From contig CM060065.1 of assembly GCA_030533445.1 (NCBI GenBank), positions 49,283,964-49,347,963 of the forward strand: DNA of 64,000 bases. Direction: 5' to 3'. The first letter of the stretch is position 1. Each line of letters begins with the position of its first letter. This document shows positions 38,901 through 53,900 of the stretch, in pieces. The position numbers and the translations under genes are program-made. The notes beneath the pieces were generated by a model. The model ran no database searches and was not told the origin of the DNA. It was given only the letters and a program-made list of their open reading frames with translations. The stretch is from Cyprinodon diabolis (lineage: Eukaryota; Chordata; Actinopteri; Cyprinodontiformes; Cyprinodontidae).

Positions 38901-41900
38901 GTCCTTATATCTGAGGTATTACACCACATACGGACAAAGATCTAAAGCCCAGCTTTGACCCTGATGCCCAGTCAGACCACAACTTTCTTCAAGTGACTGA
39001 AACATCTGTATGTCCAACGGCACTGATGATTAACAACCTGATTGTCTGGGAAAGCCTAATCTCCAGGTGATTTCTGATGCTGCCTTTAATGAAGCTAATA
39101 AAGGTTCTTTCTTATTAGCTTTAACCTGAGGGAGCTCTTCTGACAGAACAAAACCTCTTCCATAACAGGATTTGACGTCAGGGTTTCCGCGGATCATTAA
39201 AAATCATTAAGTCATTAAATTATTGTTTATTAAATTAAGACCTTAATTGGCATTAAAATTCATTAAATGTGATTATCATGGCATTTAAATTGCTTTATAA
39301 AACCAATTTCGTCAGATATATCAGCTAGCTTTGCCTCGTCTGTTCCTGTTTGGCTGTGACGTCATCCAGGAAAGAAACATCAGCTGTGCTGCTTCCATCA
39401 ACACCCTTGTTTGTAGATGTTGGAGATCGGCCTGTCTTCCAGTGTGGTCCTGTTTCTCTGGCCGTGGCTGGGTGGATGTGCTCTCTTCATCCTCTGGCAT
39501 GGGAGCTGCCTTGGAGCTCGTCTGCCTGGCTGTGTGTTTCCTGGACGGGGCCGCCTTTTACAGCTGCTTTTTGTATCTCTGCTTCTGTCTCCTTGAACCC
39601 CAGTCGGCCTCGGCAGATGGCCTCTCACACTGAGCCTGGTTCTGCTGGAGGCTTCTTCCTGTTAAAAGGGAGTGTTTCCTCTCCACTGTCGCTACAAGCA
39701 TGCTTAGTGTGAGGGATTGTATTTGAGTCAATGAGTCAATGCAATCAACTGGTTTTCCTTAGATAGAAAACTTTGTATCAATTTGACTGTATGATCTGGT
39801 TGAACTGTAAAGTGCCTTGAGATGACAAGTGTTGTGAATTTGGCGCTATATAAATAAACTGAATTGAAATTGAATTGTTCAAGCTGTATGCTTGAAGAAG
39901 AAGGCTGAGGCGTGGAAAAAGCTAGAAAATGGGGGGAAAATGCAGATTTCAACAAAAGTGGCTGGAAAACTAGGAGTTCCGGACATGGCTGCAGCCTGTA
40001 GACGGTAAAGATGACGAAGAATTTTGCCATGTTGTATACGAGTCATGAGTACCTGTTGATGGCATTAAAATGATTTCTAAGAGCATTAAACCTTGAACCC
40101 CAGTCGGCCTCAGCAGATGGCTGCTCACACTGGTTCTGCTGGAGGTTTCTTCCTGTTAAAAGGGAGTTTTTCCTCTCCACTGTCGTTACAAGCATGCTTA
40201 GTGTGAGGGATTGCTGAAGAGTCAATGAGTCGATGCAATCAACTGGTTTTCCTTAGATAGAAAAATCAATTTGACTGGATGGTCTGGTGAACTGTAAAGT
40301 GCCTTGAGATGACTTGTGTTGTGAATTGGCGCTATATAATTAAACTGAATTGAACTGAATTAAAAAACATTAAATCAGAGTTACTTGTTCCTGTATAAAC
40401 CCTGGACGTCCTTTAGTTTTTCATTTTAAGCAGTCCAAAGATGCCTAAAATTGCAATGTCCCAAGTAAAAGAGAACTCCCCCCAGCATGCAGTCTATTAT
40501 CATAACTAAAATGAGGTATGGAACTCATCCACAAAGATCGCTTCCCTGAAGTGTTTGTTCTTATACCAGTTTTAAGTTAATTTAATATTCCCTAAGCCAC
40601 TGTGGTATTCTGGAAACGGGAGGACGAGTCTTGCCAGTATCAAATCACTGTGCGACTTGAGTGAACATCAGTTATGATTACTTAACCAGCAAAACCCAGT
40701 TTTATTGTAGATTGTTTCATTCAATATACATCCTTAAACTTATTAGTGAACATTAATGTATGTAGAAGATGTCTGCATCTTTAGGTTAGACTGGAAAAAA
40801 ACATATTTTGAAACTCATGACCTTCCAATCAAAATGTGATATGCATGGCTGCCATTTTTCCAAAGAGGTCAGTGATGGTGTGTAATTACTGTGTAGTCTA
40901 ATGCATTTTAAGGAATTCCTAAAAAGGCTTTAAACCAATTCCTTTTTTTAGTAAAAAAAAGGAATTGGTTTAAAGGGTTTACATTTTTTAATTTTAACCC
41001 TTGATTAGCTCAATTATTTTTCAGGTCCGTATATTCAGCATTTGGTGTATATTGATACTCCGTGCAGGCTGTCCTTAAAAATGTCTATGTAACTGGAGAT
41101 TGTCAGTTTGTTTTAGATCTGCATTCATTATGGGAAGTATGTGTGCTTGACTAGAGTCGGAAATTTCATAAGGGAGACATGAGATAACTTTTATGTACAA
41201 TATTATGTTTCATAGGTTAATTCAAACAAAGTGTAATGTTACATTCACATTGTGATTTGAGCATCAAAAAGCATCTGCTGCTTCATTTTTGTTGCTTGTA
41301 CATAGAGGTGTAAATCACATCCATCATGGCGATTCGATTCAGTGTCAATTTCCTGACCCAACGATTCAGTTATTTTCGATACTCAAAAAAAACACCACGA
41401 TTCGATTCAATGAATTGTTTTTTTGTTTTTTTTTTTACAACTTAAAGGCTAGACAATGTTTCAAATTTGAAATAAATCTATGAAAGCTGTAATATCGTTA
41501 TGCATTTCTTTGAGAAACAACAGCAAATAACAGAAGTAGAAAAGTTGTACTCCACCTATTCCTATTAAAACCTAATTTACTGAAAAATAATAATAGCCCT
41601 GCGTTATAGATTCTGAAAGGCCTTGCATCAGAAAATACTGCACAAAATCAGTGCAATGAGTGCAATGCAATACCTCGGCTCCAGACGTCCCACCCCCTCC
41701 ACAGACGCTCCGCTGCACCTCTCACAAATTGTAGCTGACCGCAGACAGTGCCGCAGACAGGAGGCCGGCTTGTTTTGTTTTTATGACCGAAATTATGGAA
41801 AAAAACTCGTGAAGTTTGACCCGCTAAAAGAGTGAGATGCGCGAGAACGCTGGGACCCTTTTTCCACCTGGATCTCCGCTCTTTTTGGCACTCATGTCCC

Positions 41901-44900
41901 TCCGTCGTCGGACTAAACTCGCCCCCACTTCCTCGCCGCCTCGGCCGTATCTAGACCCACAGTGTGTAGCACAGACCACGCTTCAATATTGAGCATAAAT
42001 CAAAAATGTCTGCATCAAGCTCACTGCAACACACTGCTGTAAGAGTATAACCAGGAAGCGAGGTAGGAGGGCAAAATGGGTTTAGCGCCACCGCAGCACG
42101 GGAGGGAGAATTACGCCCAGGAGCAAATGGATAAAAATAGACCGGAGGAAAAAAAAAAACATGAATCGATTCTCTTGCGGACGTGTCGATGCATCGGATC
42201 GTCGGCTGTTGGATCGATGCATCGATACAAAACGATTATTATTTAAACCCCTACTTGTACACATTAAGGTCGGACACCTCAAGACCATCAAAGATACCCT
42301 TGATGGCTAAAAGTTTGTTTGTCTAAAGACTATTTTAAATAACTGTTGAAATTTTAAGATACCTAAATAGACAATATATATATATTACTGTTCAGCTTTA
42401 GAAGGCTTTTTTTTTTCTAATGAAAGCTTGATTATGAAGAGAGCAATAATTCCCACGGTTTAGTTTGCCAGAGCACAAAACCTGCATTGTGAACTGAAAG
42501 AGGTGATCAATAGAGAACACATAGAACAGTAGTACTGCCACCTGAAGATATGGAGTGAGAAATATGTCTTTACTCTTGTTTAAATGAGAAAGAAAATTGA
42601 GTGCATGGATTTTTATTTGTTTTTTGTTTTCACAAATACAGTGAACGTTTCAGTCCTTATCATTAATATTTAAGTTTTAACTGCCTATAACAGTATATGT
42701 TTTGAATTTTAAGCTAGAAATTCAGAATTTAAATGTCAATGTTCAATTAGACCAAAGCAAAGGAAGGATTTGAATTCCTAATCTATAGCAATGCAAACTA
42801 GTTGGCATGGATTGGCTGAGAAAATGTTTACCTTTCAATCTTTAGAGAATTAGGACTTGACTTAATTATCTCTGTTCTCAGCAACCCGTAATTCTGCCAG
42901 GAGTTAATGAAACAACAAAACAAATATTCATCTGAATTGGATGTACTCTTGTAGAAATAACTGATGATGGTGGGCTGCATAATGTCCTTTAATTTATGGA
43001 GCTACCTCTTGGAGGGTCTGAAGGCTTTCTGATGTTGCAGGTTCTTGGTGGTGGTTATTACCAATTCACTGACTCCAGTGACCACATTCTGAACCAGAAG
43101 CGGGTGTTCCTGAGGTTAAGACCCCCGATAAATCTGCACAGACTGTGGATCAGAATCCATTAAGGCTAAAAGCACTAATTAGTTTAGTATTCAAGTGTTG
43201 ACGCAGCCTTAAATAGAAGCCCTGATGGCGGCACACATATTTACCTGGACTGTCACATTCAAAGCCACTGGCACCTCCTTCCTGTCAGGGTTAAAACAGA
43301 GGAAATCTGGGGGAGGCAGCGGAGGGCTTCACAGGAACACAAGAACGGAAATGAGTGTAACACCCAAAGAGTAACTGACTATAAAACTCAGAGTGGAGCA
43401 AAAAAAAAAAGAAAAACTGCTTGGTGCCGCCAAAACCTCCTGCCAACAATTCACGTGTGCGTGTGGGCGTGTGTGCACTGGCGCGCCGGCCTGTACCAAC
43501 GGAAGAAGTTTTCTGTGGTGGGAGGGAAAAGCTTGTTCTAGTGATGGATGACCTGCCATGTGTATGTGCCGCTATACACTCTAATGCAGCAGAAGTCAGT
43601 GTCCCCAGTCTAAAGGTGAGTTGTATAGGTATATGCTAGTGTTAGGACGCAGATCACAACTGGGGAACTCTTAATAAAGTATTTACAGCCCATTTATGTT
43701 TTAACTTTTTGTCACATTGCACAAAACAAAAGAAATGTAGGTTTGGTCTGTTTTAGTAACGTAGCTTATTGGCATCAAATCTCACATCATTGGAAGGTCT
43801 GTTTATATTTCTGCAGGTTTTTGTAAGACAAATGGAGCTCCGTTGTGGGTGGCATTCAGGAAACACTTGCTAAATTTGCTTGGCAAACGTCTAACAGTTT
43901 TTGTTGAAAGCAGAGTGATATTCCTCCTAAGAACATCAACTTTAACTGGATTTTTAGATAGATTTTTTCAAGACCGATAGATTTTAGATTTTTAGAGAAA
44001 TTAAGAAAAAATACTGAGAAGGGAATCTATTCTCCGACAAGTCAGTGTTCATAGCGGGAGTTACAGGATTTGGAATGAACTGCCTGTCCTCCGGACCTCA
44101 GCCCTGTTGAAGTGCATGGCGGGCGCTATTCATGTAGAGTGACTAATGAACCACATTGGCTCAGTTTAGACCAGCTGGCCTGTGAAAGAGCTGAGGTTGG
44201 GTAAAGTTTGCCCATACAGAAATGAGTCATTCATGTATTAAAAGTTGTAGTATTGCCAATATTTTGATTCTTCAATCATTCAAGCCAATAAAATAAACTA
44301 ATCAATAGCAGAAGTAGCTGCTTGAACAAGATTGTCATGGTATAGGTAATCTAATGCAGCCTTTCTTAAGGCAGGCATACATTGTATGATATATTCCACC
44401 TTTGTACCCAGCTATAAACTGGTACAGTGTATGCCCACCTTTAGAAATGTCCTTTCATTTAGCACTGGCGCAGTAGTGGAAGGAAACCCCATGTTTTGAT
44501 CCAAACCACTGGGTTATAGTTCTAGCTCAATGTTTTCCTTTTGGAGAATGAATTCCTGCTGGAATATTGTCCCTTCAAATGTTCCTCCCACAGCATGATG
44601 CAGCCCTCATCTCTGTTTACTCCAGGGATGTTCTTAAGGATGTTTACAGGTTTAATAGGTATTGGTAAGGGTAAGGTTAGGTTTAGGATTCATTCAGTGA
44701 TAACAACCTACTGAGCCAGTTAATAGGTAGGAGGCACAATCTAAAGCTATTCTATGAGACTGATAACCGCTAATAATGGCATGATGGATGATAACATCCG
44801 AAGTGGCTGCAAACAGACAGTATATACAGTGTGATGTAAGATGGGATGAAAATGAGGAGGAACCCCATGAGATGATGTACAGGTCCTACTTGTTAGAATG

Positions 44901-47900
44901 TTTTTATAGTTCAGCATCCCTCGCTTGCTGGTGATTTCTGCTGTAGCACTGTTGCTCTGTCTTTTTAAACACGTCCCCCTCCCTTTTTTTTTCTTTTTTC
45001 ATTTCTGCATTAGAATCTCTAGTCCCAGTAGTGTGAAATAGACACCTCCTGTTGCCTGTTTTCATGGTGACTCGTCGGATAGGAGCTCCTCTGATATTAG
45101 CCTTTCTTACTTTTTAGGCACGTGCTCAACTCTGAGGGAACCTACTCCGAGTTTATTAAAATAATTCACAACAGCTGTGGCAAAAACCGAAAACTCCGTT
45201 GCCAGCCTTAAACCAGATCAGTTTAGGTTTGAGGATTTGAGTCAGTTTGATAGACCTGCTTTGTGAAACCGGCCTACGGTACTAAATCAGTTGCAATTGT
45301 TTTTTTGTTTTTTTTCTCCAAATTTCGGAACTTGCTGAACCTAATGTAAACACACGGACTGCTAGAAATGCTGACAAACTGCCTTGGGGGGTGTTTCGCT
45401 GTGAAAAACCACCTCTCTAAGACTTTATGAGCAACATGTTGAGGCTGCTGGCTCCAATAATCCAAGCAGGATTTGTGAAAAGGCCCTCTCAGAACTGTTT
45501 GGGTATGTTTAGAGTGGGTAATTACAGAAGTAGCACAGTACTTTTATATAATGATGTGTTTGCATGAATTTCAAGTAACGGTTTAGCCCGACTCCAAGAA
45601 CAATCTTTGAACTTTTTGTGGCATGAAGTATACAGCCTTATTTTAGTTAAAATGTCTTTACTGTCTGTCGGCTGTAAGGTTTCCCTTTCTGAACTAGAAA
45701 CTTTGGTGTGGTTTTGGGAATTTTGATTTTAAGATATATCCGGATATAGCTTGACTCATTTCAAAACTTCCAATAATGCTCCAGCTTAATTAAATGAATT
45801 AATCCTTAAAATGTTTTCCATTTGTCATGGGTATGAATGTAGTGTGTGGAACTACTGGGCAGTGACCTGTGTAGGCTAAATGGGATTATTTTTTAGGAAT
45901 TACTTTTTACTTTTTACTATGTTATGTCTGTGTGGTACAAATACTTTGTATTTAGTAACGGTATGTACAAAAGAAAAATGCATTTTCAATAAAAAGACAG
46001 TGATTTAAAAAAACGATATATCCGGTAGTACAAAATTAAGTTTTATTTAAAGATCAGACCTGCAAGTTTGCACTGTCAAGTTTCAAAAACTTTTCAGATC
46101 TCTGTAAAATGCCCCAGGTTCTTGCATCTACCATGGGGAAAGAGAAGTAACAGTTAAATTGGAAAATATGATGAATGGTTTTCTAGGTGGCTAAAATGCT
46201 AACAGTGAAATATTTTGATTATTTGGGTACAGGAGCTGGGTGATGTGGAGGATGGATGGGTATTTGGGGCGAATCTGGACTTCTGTGTGTTGAATGTAAG
46301 AAAAAACAACAAAAAACTTAACCATAGTGAAAACATGGAACTCAAGTTGTGTTTATTATTTCATGTAAAAGGTTGATTTCTTTATTTGAATATGGACCTG
46401 ACAGGGGAGAGGGAATTTAGAGCGCCATATTTGTTTTACTGGAGTAATTCAGCTAAATCTGTCATTTAGACTGTGATGATCAGGTTCTGATTTCTACAGA
46501 GCATTTAACACAATTCAACCTGGTTTGCAGTAAGTTTAGAAGACTCAGATCGAAGTCCTTTACAATCACTTGGACCAAAGGCTACCTGACAATTGGACCA
46601 CAGTTCTTGAGGCTGTGAGGAAGAGTTCATTCAGCAGCGTTCCTGTCGTCAGCAGAAATACTCGAATGAATCTGCATTTGTGGGCAGCATCAGAGATGAA
46701 CAGTGAGCTGAGCACAGGGAGCTGGTGAAGCACTTTGTGGCATGGTGTGGAAACGATCATCTTTATCCTGAATGTGGACAAAACAAAGATGATTGTAGAT
46801 CTTAGAAGAAACAGTAACTACATCATGGGCGGAGTTTTTGGGGGAGCAGGGGGGGCACTGCCCCCTCTGGTGGCCTTAAACATGTAATGACAAAGTCAAG
46901 GAAATGGCAAAATATATATGTTAAAAATATATACGTAATGATATTTGTAATGTTTTGATTAAAATACATGTAAGTATGAAATTAATATGAATCCTAGCAC
47001 ATTTTTGTTTATTTTTTAGCAATCATGTGACATAGTGACGTTGACTGTTTCCGTCCGCTACTTGGTGGTTTCCCTCTCATTATCAATCTCGCTAGCCTGT
47101 ACGTAAACATTATAGCATACAGTTGCCTCTTGTAAGTGAGTGAAAACTGCAAATGGATATTCAATGTTTTTTAAAACATCCCATGACCTCTGCCAACACC
47201 CTGCAAGAATTCGAACCAGAGCCAGTATCTACAAAAGCTGATCTGGAAAGACCTGGGATCAGCTCTGCAAACCCAGCTAGCTCAACATCGGATCTTGCAA
47301 GGCTGTCGTCGGGGTCAGTTAGGTTGCCTAGCAGCTGTACTAAAGCACAGAAATTACCAAATGATCTTGGTGATAAGCACTGCTGTCCTAAGCAGCCTCC
47401 TCTTCAGGATTTTCCTTCAAGGTTGTTTGGAAAACCTAAACGAGCCTTTTCCACGTGCTACTACAAAAAGTACTGCTGGCTTGAATATTCGGTTTACTTA
47501 CTTCTGCACTAGGTAAGACTTTCTTTAAAAGAATACTCCTAGCAACTACGTTGTACTGTATATAGTAATGTAACAACTTATGTTGGAAATTCTCTAATCA
47601 CTTGTGCAATTATGTGTAATGAGCTTTATGTGTGTGTACGTGCGCACGTGCATCATAGTGAGAGCATGTTGGTGTGAAAACATTTTTTTTGCCCCCCCCC
47701 CTGATGCAAAAGTGAAACTCTGCCTATGAACTAGATTAATACCATTACCATCATGGGGGAACATGTTCAAGTGATGGAGGAATATAAATACCTTGGTTTT
47801 CTTCTGGACAACAGACTCTACTGGAGGTACAACCGTGAAGCCGTCTACAAGAATGAACAGAGCAGACTGGACTTCTGAAAGAAGCTTAAGTCCTTCAGTG

Positions 47901-50900
47901 TTTGAGGCAAGATGCTGCAGACCTTCTAAGTCTGTTCTACCATCATCTGTTGGTGAAAGGATCAGAGCAAATTACTTAAAGAAGCTTGCAAGCTTCTAAA
48001 GAAGGCCGTCTGTTTTAAAACCCCTTAAAGCTACAGTGTGTAATTTTCAGCGACATCTAACGTCCAGACTGCAGCAACATGAACATCTCCCCCCCACCGC
48101 TTCTCCCCCCCAACAGTGCGGCGAGCGTTACGGGACAAAATGTCTTCCACGACGTCCGCATCACCTACCTTCTCAAGTGATGAGGTTTGTTTACATAGAT
48201 AATTTTACAGATAGTATTTCATTAGTCTGTGTAGGGTATAGATTTCATGTAGACTTAAGATAATAAATATACCCGTTATTTTTTCTACATCGTTTTGGTG
48301 AGCTGCTTTGCATGGTGATATAAACAGACGAAGTAATTGTAGTCATTAGTTTAACAGCGAGATTGTGTTCGCTGGAAGAATATATATTCCCCGTTTACAG
48401 AGTCCAAGTCTTGTTTGTGGCACGGGGGTTACAAGGCGAGAAAGAGGGCAGAGAGGCCGGGGTGGGTGTGCAGCCAGGGCCAGGCGAGGGAGAGGTGCCA
48501 GCGGGGTGACTAGAGCAGAGGAGGAAAGGCATGAAGATCTCCAAAGGAGCCGGAGAGAAGTAACCGAGGTATATATCCAGAAAATTATTTTACAGAAAAT
48601 TACTGAATCATTACCTGTGAAACGTCAGGGACGTTGCTGAATAAGTATACTGGAGAGTAGCAGCATCATCACGCAGCATGTTATTGTTTTAGACAGGTCT
48701 GAGCATCCTGTACTCCAAAAACTGCAGTGATATTAGCATTTTAAAATATATTAAAACATCACATGTATTTGTCCTGTGTTTAATTTTCTCAGATACTTAT
48801 TGGGGAGATGACCCTGGAGGAGCACAGGGAGCTCACCACCCAGCTCCTGCAGAGGCAGCCAGGACTACTTTTTGATGCCCTGATGATGCATCAGCTCAGG
48901 CATGGTGCCCCACCGTTTACTGGTGTACAGGGAGTACCATGGTGTACTTGTGGTAACTGCAGGGACATGCCTACGGACCGGGAGAGGATATGCTGTGGCC
49001 AGAATCCAGCTCACTGTGTAAGCCGGCTACCTCAGTTCTCCCAGTACTGCTTGGAAGAAGGTTTTTTACGTATTCATAGGCAGTACCTGGAAGAACTGAC
49101 AGTATTTGGGCAAGTTAGGGGGCCTGGGGATGACAACCGGGAGTACCGTTATGCAGCATATAGGCATTTTATTTTCTGGCAACATGGCTCTTTAGGCCAG
49201 GGAAACCGTGTTGTCATCCCCAGCTGCTGTGTTTGGAGCATCAGGGAGAAGTTCCCTGACCCCACTGGACATTACACAGGCATCAGGCATCTGAGTATTC
49301 TCCCTGGCCCTCTGGCATGTCAATACAGGACCACAAGTGCTCACAAACCTGTGTGAACATCATCAGGGCATCAAAGCTATTTTTCCTTTTTTGTGGTTAG
49401 ACTTTACTATTTTTTATTATCTTTCAAAGTATGTTCTATTTTTTTCACTGCAACTTTGTCCAGGAATTATTTTGTATTACATTATTTATTTGTAAAAGTT
49501 ATTAGTTTTTGCAATTGTAAATAAAATATCAAAATTACATATACCTGTTGTATTTGTCAGTATATACATATAAGCATGGACCCATAGAAAAAGTACTTTC
49601 CTGTTATGTTTGTAAATGATAATTTCTAATTCAGGCTACACTAATGTACTTGTGTTATCACAGGGATCAGCTTTGTCCATGTAATTTTAACCCAAAGACG
49701 AATCTACAAAAATAACTTATGTTGACACAGTTTATAATCTAAATAGTTTCCAAGTTAAATATTTTGGCCATCTCTTCAAATCTTGACAATATAAATAGAA
49801 ACATTGCACAATCATAAACCTGCAGTTTCTAGTGTATAAATAGTTGTCAACAGCTCATTTTGTCTTCACCAGAACTGTCTTTGACAAAGACAAAAAATAA
49901 AGTATAATTTCTTGTTTGAACTGAAAGCTAAACGCTCCCTATCATCCTGTAGTTCTGCCTTCAACTGAAATTTGAATAAAAAATACAATAGCTATAAGAA
50001 AAAAAGCGGATCACCAGCTATGCATAATTTATTTACCGCAGTGACATAGATATTTACACTTGTGCAAAAGGGGAATATATTTCCCAGTAATATCTGTACA
50101 CATCTGAACTCGTTCATTACAACTTTTTTTCATGTTGTACAGTATGAAGCAGGATGTCGGAATCACATATCATCAGGTGGACTGAAGGCTGGTCCTGTTG
50201 GAGACAGTGTCATGATACAAGTAGTTAGTATAGTATTGCACTGATTTCTGTTTGTGGTCAACATCTTACTTAACTTGTCATGCAAGCTATACCCTAATAT
50301 GCCACAATTGAGGCAAATAAATGTGTGTGACTTACCTAGACCTCTCCTGACTTGTGTTGGCACAAGTTCTGATGTGGCAGGTGCAGGTATGGGGGGCACC
50401 AAACCGAGCCTCCTGGGGTCATCTGGTCGAAGGCTCCGTCTTCGCGGCATCCCCACCTCAGTCACAAGTCTTCTTTTAAGAATTCGTTCCTGCAGCTTCG
50501 GGATATAGCTGTAGTTTTTTTCAGATTTCAGGGCATATTCACTGTATCTTCTGGCGTTTTTGTTGTACAGCCTTCTGAAACTAATTAGACAGATTACAAC
50601 ACTTCAGTCAGTTTTTTTTCCTCCACGAAAGAAAAAAATAAATAAGCTCTTTTACACAACACATAGATTAAGAGTGTCAGTATGTGCTGTAGTTACTGGG
50701 AGTATTTAGTTTTAAGTTTATTAGACTTACATCTCTTTTCCTTCGGCTGTTTTCATTGTTGGTCGGTTCCGATGGAAGTTGTAGTCAAGAGCAGCCATTA
50801 GAACTCTTGCCTCATAAACCGGGGGACTGAAAGCATGACGCTTGCTGGCATACATCAGAATATGGTTCTGGAATGCTTCTAGGTCAGCAGTTGATCTGAT

Positions 50901-53900
50901 TGAACAGTCATTGTAAACTTCAGTCTTTGCAAAAACAACCACAGAATAGTATAATGTACACAATGTGATTTTGTGTGAAGCATTTAGATGCACTTTACCT
51001 GAAGCGTAGGTATTTATGAACATTCTTCTGCCAACGCTTATTGAGAATATTGTCTATTAAAGCTTTGTGGCATTTGGAGTCTCTCTGGATCCACTCCTTT
51101 CCATGCAGTTCTTCCAGATGTCCATGTTCGCATTTTCCTGTTTTCCATGTGTGAATGTTGCACACATGGTGGGTGATGCCAATCCATAGTGTCTGTGTAA
51201 AAAGTAGAAAAGCACTGTCTTTTTCATAGACAAACTGTATCCTGAAATACATTAAATATGTGTGCAAATTTTCATACACATACGCACTTACAAGAAACTG
51301 CTCAGTTGTGTCAGCCATCTTACAACACCACCAAAAATGGTTCACAATGTCTTTCAGCCAGACAAAGATGGTTGATTGTCCTTTGATTTTTGCTGCCTTT
51401 AGGAGAAAAAACATATATAAAAGGCAAATGACATAAGGTAGAAAAAGTAAAAGTAGTAAAAGTAGACTACACCTGATTGATTAGCTAACTTCAGTCATAC
51501 TGTAGATGCCTATACAGTCATCACTTTATGATTAATGTAAATGATAAAATTTGAGCCATTTTTTAACTTACAGCTGCTATTTTTTTAGCCAGGTTTTTGG
51601 CACCATGCCACATGTCCTGACTGTGATGAATTCCAAGTGCCTTGTATTTGCCTTTATCTGGGTCTGCATAGTAGGGAAACATTCAATATCACTACAGTAT
51701 TCTAGTAATGTTTCAAACAAAGGAATTCATACACTTTATCAGATAAAGCCTTACTCATAAGGGCCCCAATCTGGGCATGAGCATCAGTGCAGACCTCTAC
51801 AAGCTTTATCTCTGATGTTAGCTTGTCCACAGTCTGGATAAAGCCCTCCCTCTCCATGACAACAGAGTTCCAGGATGTGTGCCGCTTGTTGATGGTGGCA
51901 ACATGAATGATCTCTTTGGTGTCATTCTCCATGGTGGTGTAGCTGCAGTACTGTGCACAGTGCTCGGGAGTCATTTCTTCCAATCACACTGTCCTTGCCT
52001 AATGTCTTTATTACTTGTTGAGCTATGTACCTAGAACAACATCTTTCCCTTGAAGGGAACTGAGGGCCTCACTCCTCCTCTCTTCCCAGAAGTCTTTTAT
52101 GGTGTCAACACAGTAACTGTCCTGAATGGAGAAGAAGGTGTTCTTGTTCACCATCCCCATGTTCATAAATTTGAAAAAAAGGGCAACCTTTGCATAGTTA
52201 TTGCCAGACAGTAAAATGTTGGTGGACAAGAGAAAATCTCCTATTTGCATCCCAAACTTAATTTTTGCCTGGGAATTCCATCTCCACAAGCTGTGTCCTT
52301 TGGGACAGACCTAAAAGTCAGACATGCGAATAAATAAATAAAAAATACTGGCTTCCACCAGAAAATTGTCATAGCTAGACAACCATAATCTTACGATGTG
52401 CCACAAGGGTCAAGACTTACCAATTCCACACTTATTGCTCTCCCCTTGGTAGCGATGTTTATCTCAAATGGGGCACTGCTGTTGCAAAACGTGCCAGTCT
52501 GAAGAAGAGCTGTACACTTATCCACCGGCAGGATCAGAAATGTGGCCAGTTGTTTCAAGCAGTCTTCATAAACTATTGCTGCTCTGGCACCGATGTCATC
52601 CTCACAGAGGACATGCAGTGGCTGTGGGAAAGCAGGTTCTTCATCACATGGTGGCTCATCAGGAGGGTCTTCATGTGCAGGCTGATCATGTACAGTTTCA
52701 TCTAGTCCAATAACTGGAAGTTCATCAATGGATGGTCCTTTAAGTGCTCCACCCATTCTATTGAGACACATAATGAAAGCATGTGTGCAACAAATAATTT
52801 GACAAAAAAAACTATAATACCACACAACAGTAGCAGTACAAAGAATAGGTGGAAAATACTCTTCATCTGAGCTGTCATAATTCTTGCCAACATCACTTTT
52901 GGGATGAATGTTGGAAGAACCTTCATCTGTCCAATCGATTCTGTAAAGAAGGGAAAATTGGGGGGGGGAAGAAATTAACAAAAAAAAAAAAATCGATCAC
53001 AGCACATTTAGAATAGTTAGAAAGTATCACTTACACACTATTCAACAGATCATTGAAAACATTTTCCCCCATCTCCTCCTCAACAATACTCATGTCCTGT
53101 AAGCTGTTGAAAGAAAAAAAAAAACACCAATTATAAGTTTATAAAAGAAGATGACATAGCTCAAAGATGGTACAAGTTAGCTGTTACCTTTGCTCCAGGC
53201 TCTGAATTTCTGTAGCTCCTGCAAGTACATCCAAATGCTCCTCTGTGGAAAGTATAATCACAGCATGTTTCTTTACACATATGGAGAGCGACGGTAAACA
53301 CTACAGAAAGCTGACTCACTTGCTATGTTATTAGCATCAGAATCTGAGAGTAGCTTTATTTATTACTGAACCAATGTCACAATACAACAAAACTACAATC
53401 AAGTTATGAAGTGTGTTAGGACCACAATAGTTTCAGAGTGATGACTTGCCTTTCTGTGCCACTAGAAGCACCAATCGTTGACAGAGCTGGGGCTGTCACA
53501 AGAGAGGGTTTTCCCTTCATCGGAGTAGACGCTGAAGGACTTCTCTCATAGCTGTAGGACCAGTGACACATCTGAGGTTACAGAGTCACACACAACTGTA
53601 ATAATTGCTGTTACCGTACATGAGATGAAGCTGAGAGGAATGGCTTAACTAGACTTACAATATTGAAATATACCTGTATACGTGATAAACCAGCCATGAA
53701 ACACAAGTGTAAGATAAATCCAGTGATAAGTCTGCTGCCTGGCACGTAGCTCGCTAATATGTAGCTTCATATATCTGTCTCTCTCACACTCACACACACG
53801 CCACTATCAGCTGTGGTAATTTTATGAAGCTGTGGCCTTATCTAGGTAATGCTACCTGACATCTTGACAATAGTTTGGTTGAAACGGGATGTGGGGGTGG

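Noticed and set aside
39331..39712. Cys-rich 100 and 120-codon overlapping frames
   Set aside because: They lie inside a repeat (a SINE-like insert), with no conserved motif; the frames overlap and neither has splice or codon support.
40928..40975. microRNA precursor
   Set aside because: The loop is only 1-3 nt and the arms are perfect to the centre, unlike a Drosha/Dicer substrate.
48808..49356. Part of a real p2rx7 gene
   Set aside because: No P2X channel exons occur nearby, the upstream exons encode an Arg/Gly-rich stretch, and the gene lies wholly between the transposon ends.
50254..50508. 84-codon + strand frame
   Set aside because: It is antisense to the exon 50574-50336 of the transposase-like gene.
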